A model generated the notes under the pieces. That model saw only the letters and a list, made by a program, of their open reading frames with translations, ran no database searches and had not been told where the DNA came from. DNA of 35,796 bases from assembly GCA_017459075.1 (NCBI GenBank), contig JAFUDQ010000027.1, forward strand, positions 1 to 35,796. Direction: 5' to 3'. The stretch comes from Bacteroidales bacterium (GTDB taxonomy: Bacteria; Bacteroidota; Bacteroidia; Bacteroidales; UBA932). The position numbers and the translations under genes were made by a program. Below, piece by piece: positions 32,315 to 35,796 of the stretch; position 1 is the first letter of the stretch, and each line of letters starts with the position of its first letter.

Positions 32315-32346
32315 CAAATTTACAAACAATTCATTTATTTCGCAAA
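32315..32346 (-). promoter_or_regulatory. Promoter of the SecD-P1-like/RyR operon
   Basis: On the minus strand TTTG (32346-32343), 20 bases, TAAATTTG (32322-32315). Full consensus; about 27 bases before the ATG at 32288. Confidence 0.8.
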
Positions 32347-32382
32347 TATTTGGTTTTGATTGCTTTTCTCATCTTAATCCGT

Positions 32383-32390
32383 TATTTTTG
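32383..32390 (+). promoter_or_regulatory. -7 box for the membrane Rossmann/RyR gene
   Basis: TATTTTTG, 24 bases before the ATG at 32414. The nearest TTTG (32355-32358) is 24 bases upstream, longer than usual. Confidence 0.5.
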
Positions 32391-32413
32391 TAAGAAGCCA
32401 TATTCGATTACAA

Positions 32414-34474
32414 ATGAGTCCCAATTTTGCAAGCTGCACAGCGATGATTCTGTTTGCGCTGTATGCACTGTTTCTGGTTTATGTGAGCCGGAAAGACAGA
32501 CAATTTAAAACAGTTATTATTATCTCTGCCTCGATAGTTTTCATTCTTGGATGGGCCCTTGACGGTTTTATCCTGTACAGGCAGATGAGTGAGAATTTCT
32601 TCACAGCCCTTAGTCTTGGCGCCATTCATTCCATGGAAGCCTTCCTGTTCCGGACTCATCTCTTTGACAACAGGTATTCAGAGTTTTTCAATAGCGACAA
32701 CAGCCAGTTGTACCTCTCAGTCTTTACATTCCTGTACCTGGCAGCATCGGCAATTTCCGTAACCTTGATTATAAGAGGAGTAGTAAGGTTTACAGAGAAC
32801 AAGCACTGGCTTTCAAGATGGAGGGAGACGGACAACGTCCATATATTCTTTGGTATGAGCAAGGCTGCCATGACGCTGGCGGAAGACATCCACAACACCA
32901 GGCCGGGTGAAATAATCATTACCGTCCTGGACCCTGATGTGGACATCGACCTTCTGGATATGTCATTATGGGACAGGATTAGGAGAGTTTTCGGTTCCGA
33001 TGACTCCTTGCCGCAGAGGGCGGATTCCACAACGTTCAAGCGCGTAATGGCCAGAAAAGCCATCAAAAACGTCACAGGACCGAACTTCCTTGACGAGATG
33101 GGCTTGCAGAATCTTCATAAATTCCTGAACAACCCCAAAAACAAGGTTTATATTCTGTCCGATTCAGAGGAAGATAATATTTACTGCGCCGATATCATTG
33201 TCAGATGCGGCTGCAAGGCCGATATTTACTGCCGTGCAAGCAGGAATGAATCCAACCGCCTTTTCATGGACGCAATGCGCAATGTTGCCGATGTTTCCTT
33301 TAATCTGGTTGATTCCGCCTTCCTTGCTGTCCGCGGTTTCAAAGAGTCCGGAATTCATCTTCCTGTCAGCTTCGTGAACATCCACAAGGACAAGGAGGGG
33401 CGTTCGGAAGGATGGGTTGAATCTCCGTTCACTGCCATGATTCTCGGCTTTGGAGAAACCGGCCAGGAAGTGCTTCCTTTCCTTTATGAATACGGCAGTT
33501 TCTGCGGCAGGGACGGCAGCAGGGCAGGATTCAGCTGCACGGTTATCGACAGCCGGATTTCCGACATTATCGGCAGCCAGAAAATCAAACATCCGGGCCT
33601 TATAGGCAAGGCGGGCATCAAATTCATGGAATGTAAGGTTGGCTCACCGCAGTTCTGGGACGAAGTTCGCTCTAAGTTGAACAGCCTTAACTACGTAGTG
33701 GTCTGCATGGGAAATGACACCCTTAATCTGAGACTGGCAACGGAGATAATGGAGTTCGCTTACAAAGAGGGCAAGGACCTTTCCAAGAACTTCGTCATCC
33801 ATGTATTGCAGGAGGCGAATACGGATATCGGACGCAATGTGGTAGACCTTTATAATAGTATAGAGGAGTTTAAATCTGCCAATAAGGAAGCTACTATCCT
33901 GAACCGCTTCGGCATGTATGAGAATGTCTGGACATACAATAATGTTACTGACAGCAATATAAAAAACCAGGCTTTCTCATATTATAAAGCATACAATGAG
34001 GCCACTAAGATTGATGACAAAAAATTTGACCCTGAAAAAGAATGGAATGATAGGGAAGAAGCCATCAGGCATGTCAAGTCCATTAAATCGCGGGAGCGTT
34101 ATCTTCGTGAACGTTATCAGGACTTTGAGAACTGCCTGTACCGCAACACCATGGAAATTCTTCTTGGCGATGATGTTTGTTCCCGTGCAAAAGAGGTCTC
34201 AGACGCAATTCCTGTCATTTACGACGACCAGACAGGCCATTATACCATTGATGACCCGTACACAGAGCTTGTGCTCAGAAATGCTTCCGCTACGGAGCAT
34301 TTAAGGTGGATGGCGTCACTTGAAGGCCTGGGATACACATATGGAGAGACCAAGGATGATTTGCTTAAAACACACCACTTTATGAAGGAGTTTCCCGAGC
34401 TTAAGGAGTGTACCAGACACAATGACTACCTGGTGGTCAAAACAACCCTTCTGCTTCATGCCGGACAGGAATAG
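32414..34474 (+). CDS. Membrane protein with two TrkA-N-like Rossmann domains and a C-terminal RyR-like domain
   Basis: The 686-residue protein has three hydrophobic segments (about 8-24, 33-51, 95-117), then a soluble region with a first Rossmann-like unit (NVHIFFGMSKAAMTLAEDI near 142) and a second with TAMILGFGETGQEVLPFL near 338 (G-x-G-x-x-G). The last 60 residues, EHLRWMASLEGLGYTYGETK then DDLLKTHHFMKEFPEL, align with RyR domains (H-x-x-W, G-[WY]-x-Y-G, K-x-H). The layout resembles bacterial TrkA-N/RyR proteins and RCK-regulated ion channels of the CASTOR/POLLUX kind, though no selectivity filter is evident. It could sense a nucleotide or regulate ion flow; this is inference. It is divergent from the SecD-P1-like/RyR operon. 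Confidence 0.78.
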   Translation: MSPNFASCTAMILFALYALFLVYVSRKDRQFKTVIIISASIVFILGWALDGFILYRQMSENFFTALSLGAIHSMEAFLFRTHLFDNRYSEFFNSDNSQLYLSVFTFLYLAASAISVTLIIRGVVRFTENKHWLSRWRETDNVHIFFGMSKAAMTLAEDIHNTRPGEIIITVLDPDVDIDLLDMSLWDRIRRVFGSDDSLPQRADSTTFKRVMARKAIKNVTGPNFLDEMGLQNLHKFLNNPKNKVYILSDSEEDNIYCADIIVRCGCKADIYCRASRNESNRLFMDAMRNVADVSFNLVDSAFLAVRGFKESGIHLPVSFVNIHKDKEGRSEGWVESPFTAMILGFGETGQEVLPFLYEYGSFCGRDGSRAGFSCTVIDSRISDIIGSQKIKHPGLIGKAGIKFMECKVGSPQFWDEVRSKLNSLNYVVVCMGNDTLNLRLATEIMEFAYKEGKDLSKNFVIHVLQEANTDIGRNVVDLYNSIEEFKSANKEATILNRFGMYENVWTYNNVTDSNIKNQAFSYYKAYNEATKIDDKKFDPEKEWNDREEAIRHVKSIKSRERYLRERYQDFENCLYRNTMEILLGDDVCSRAKEVSDAIPVIYDDQTGHYTIDDPYTELVLRNASATEHLRWMASLEGLGYTYGETKDDLLKTHHFMKEFPELKECTRHNDYLVVKTTLLLHAGQE

Positions 34475-34481
34475 CAATCCA

Positions 34482-34513
34482 TTTGTCTATATTACTTTTT
34501 TTAAGTATTTTTG
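34482..34513 (+). promoter_or_regulatory. tpiA promoter, Bacteroidetes type
   Basis: TTTG (34482-34485), 20 bases, TATTTTTG (34506-34513), about 40 bases before the ATG at 34553. Confidence 0.85.
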
Positions 34514-34552
34514 CACGCCAATTTGAAATATAACAATAAAAAACATAGAATC

Positions 34553-35308
34553 ATGAGAAAGAAAATCGTAGCAGGAAACTGGAAAATGAACACCACAGTT
34601 CCTGAGGGCGTAGAGCTCGCAAAGGCAGTTGCCGCAAAGGCTAATGAGATTCCCGCAGGCGTAGAGCTTGTAGTTGCTCCTCCTTTCACTCATCTTGCAC
34701 TTGTTGCAGACGCTCTTAAGGGCAGCCCTGTAAAGCTTTCCGCACAGAACTGCGCAGACAAAGAGAAAGGCGCATTTACCGGTGAGGTATCTGTAGCAAT
34801 GCTTTGCTCCGTTGGTTGCGACTATACAATCCTTGGTCACTCAGAGCGCCGTCAGTATTACGGAGAGACCGATGCCAAGCTTGTAGAGAAGACAAAACTC
34901 GCCCTTGCAGCTGGTCTTAAGGTTATCCTTTGCGTAGGTGAGAATCTTCAGGAGCGTGAGGCTGGCAAACACTTCGAGCTTGTTTCTGACCAGACCAAGG
35001 CTGTTCTTTACAACTTCACCGCAGAAGACATGAAGAACATCGTCATTGCTTACGAGCCTGTATGGGCCATTGGTACCGGCAAGACCGCTACCGCAGAGCA
35101 GGCAGAGGAAATCCACGCTTGCATCCGCAAGGTGCTTGCAGACAAGTTCGGTGCACAGGTAGCAGACGACACCACCATCCTTTACGGTGGCAGCTGCAAG
35201 CCTTCAAACGCCAAGGAGCTCTTCGCTCAGCCTGATATCGACGGCGGCCTCATCGGTGGCGCAGCCCTCAAGGCAGACGACTTCATCGGCATTGCTGTTT
35301 CCTTCTAA
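34553..35308 (+). CDS. tpiA: Triosephosphate isomerase
   Basis: The start is at 34553 ([13 protein letters not shown], 251 aa); the longer frame from 34511 starts inside the promoter box. Catalytic residues are all present: N9 and K11 in GNWKMN, H96 in LGHSERR, E168 in [11 protein letters not shown], and the phosphate-binding ends YGGSCKPSN and [17 protein letters not shown] interconverts dihydroxyacetone phosphate and glyceraldehyde 3-phosphate in glycolysis. Codon use is strikingly biased (GCA, CTT, AAG), as expected of a highly expressed gene. Monocistronic, with consensus promoter and a hairpin after the stop. Confidence 0.98.
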   Translation: MRKKIVAGNWKMNTTVPEGVELAKAVAAKANEIPAGVELVVAPPFTHLALVADALKGSPVKLSAQNCADKEKGAFTGEVSVAMLCSVGCDYTILGHSERRQYYGETDAKLVEKTKLALAAGLKVILCVGENLQEREAGKHFELVSDQTKAVLYNFTAEDMKNIVIAYEPVWAIGTGKTATAEQAEEIHACIRKVLADKFGAQVADDTTILYGGSCKPSNAKELFAQPDIDGGLIGGAALKADDFIGIAVSF

Positions 35309-35332
35309 GAAACACCAGTCTTTTTCAAATGA

Positions 35333-35377
35333 TTTGCGGTGCAAAACAGCCTGTTTTGCACCGCAAACCTTGTTTTT
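35333..35377 (+). terminator. Perfect 16-base hairpin after tpiA
   Basis: TTTGCGGTGCAAAACA (35333-35348) pairs with TGTTTTGCACCGCAAA (35352-35367) around a three-base loop; GTTTTTG follows at 35372-35378. Likely the tpiA terminator. A second hairpin with the same GGTGCA arm follows at 35389-35413. Confidence 0.7.
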
Positions 35378-35388
35378 GATGGCCTCGG

Positions 35389-35413
35389 GGTGCAAAAGGG
35401 GTCTTTCTGCACC
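35389..35413. repeat. Second GGTGCA/TGCACC hairpin
   Basis: GGTGCA (35389-35394) and TGCACC (35408-35413), with AAAG/CTTT pairing inside. It repeats the arm sequence ggtgcaaaa of the preceding hairpin, like a small REP-type pair. Confidence 0.5.
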
Positions 35414-35426
35414 TCGCTGGGTTATG

Positions 35427-35466
35427 GAAAAAATAAAGGTACCCGTGTATGAACGGATACCTTTAT
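35427..35466 (-). terminator. Terminator of the Hc1-like gene
   Basis: ATAAAGGTA (35433-35441) pairs with TACCTTTAT (35458-35466), extended inward by CCGT/ACGG after one mismatch; on the minus strand a T-run follows (35432-35427). It resembles the hairpin at 577-610 (AAAGGTA/TACCTTT). Confidence 0.75.
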
Positions 35467-35483
35467 TATTCTCTGATTAAGAC

Positions 35484-35657
35484 TTATTTGCCAGCCTCTA
35501 CAGATGCTTTTCTGAATTCTTTGAAGTCCTTCATGAGTTCAAGAGCGGCCTTGCGTGCACGTGCACCAGCGGCTTTGTTACCCTTAACTACCTGAGCGTC
35601 AGCGTTAACAACGAAGAGTTCGTACTCAGCTTTAATTTTCTCTACAAGAGCTTTCAT
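35484..35657 (-). CDS. Histone H1-like (Hc1-type) small DNA-binding protein
   Basis: A 57-residue frame starts MKALVEKIKAEYELFVVNAD, continues AQVVKGNKAAGARARKAALE and ends in FKEFRKASVEAGK. It matches the short Hc1-like proteins of Bacteroidetes (similar in name to chlamydial Hc1): an N-terminal helix, GNKAAGARARKA, then a basic helix. These proteins are thought to bind DNA. High Lys/Ala content and a biased codon choice suggest strong expression. It is convergent with tpiA, with its own terminator, and has a hairpin in its leader. Confidence 0.88.
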   Translation of the reverse strand: MKALVEKIKAEYELFVVNADAQVVKGNKAAGARARKAALELMKDFKEFRKASVEAGK

Positions 35658-35679
35658 CAATACTTCGGTAAATTTTAAT

Positions 35680-35709
35680 GTTTAGGAGCCGCAAGGCGGC
35701 AGGCTAAAC
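35680..35709 (-). promoter_or_regulatory. Inverted repeat in the leader of the Hc1-like gene
   Basis: GTTTAG (35680-35685) pairs with CTAAAC (35704-35709), with an inner GCCGC/GCGGC stem. It lies about 22 bases upstream of the ATG, in the expected 5' leader, without a T-run, so a leader structure or operator is more likely than a terminator. Confidence 0.45.
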
Positions 35710-35796
35710 GAAAACATACAGTTTAACAACAAAAGTTCATTGAAAACACTGTCAATAACGACCGCTCAGAAGGCTGCTGAGAGTGGGTGCAAATGC

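Overview
The window looks like a chromosomal stretch of a Bacteroidales bacterium. It carries several promoters of the Bacteroidetes type (TTTG, then 19-20 bases, then TAnnTTTG) upstream of rpmH, tpiA, an aminopeptidase C gene and others. It also has a TonB receptor / DUF4876-type lipoprotein / DUF6850-type barrel operon, a short Hc1-like histone protein, and genes without clear Shine-Dalgarno sites. No rRNA, tRNA or CRISPR array was seen.

Layout. (1) 1-492: the 3' end of an Rpn-type PD-(D/E)XK nuclease gene on the plus strand, with a terminator. (2) 775-18262: a 17.5 kb minus-strand accessory island read from right to left. From about 18262 to 4258 the genes are nearly gapless (1-33 bases). 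In transcription order they are: a frameshifted small ORF; a UvrD-like protein that has lost both ATP-binding motifs; a DUF1848 iron-sulfur-type protein; a 1716-residue methyltransferase-like/nuclease/RecQ helicase fusion; a frameshifted coiled-coil gene; a JAB/JAMM isopeptidase-like protein; an E2-like (UBC-fold) protein; an E1/ThiF-like protein; a 78-residue C-terminally membrane-anchored protein; a ClpB-like double AAA+ unfoldase; a 56-residue basic protein; a membrane-anchored protein; a 50-residue acidic protein; a secreted TPR/retropepsin-like protein; and a second copy of the membrane-anchored protein. (3) 18263-18929: a gene-free gap with an operon promoter, a minus-strand terminator and a nested inverted repeat. 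(4) 18930-30440: core genes tadA and rpmH, the TonB/DUF4876/DUF6850 operon, aminopeptidase C, and a tyrS-rbfA-ABC permease operon. (5) 30617-34474: a SecD-P1-like lipoprotein and a C39-like/RyR protein on the minus strand, divergent from a membrane Rossmann/RyR protein. (6) 34482-35796: tpiA and an Hc1-like small protein.

The main candidate for an undescribed system is the island. Ubiquitin-pathway-like enzymes (E1, E2, deconjugase) sit in one apparent transcript with a DNA-acting helicase/nuclease fusion and a protein unfoldase. No ubiquitin-like modifier is recognisable, so either the modifier is hidden (fused or divergent) or the enzymes act on something else. A nucleic-acid-sensing defence system with protein conjugation and unfolding as effector steps is an inference from content, not shown. 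Two small genes carry apparent one-base frameshifts and the UvrD-like gene has two in-frame losses, so parts of the island may be decaying or mis-assembled.
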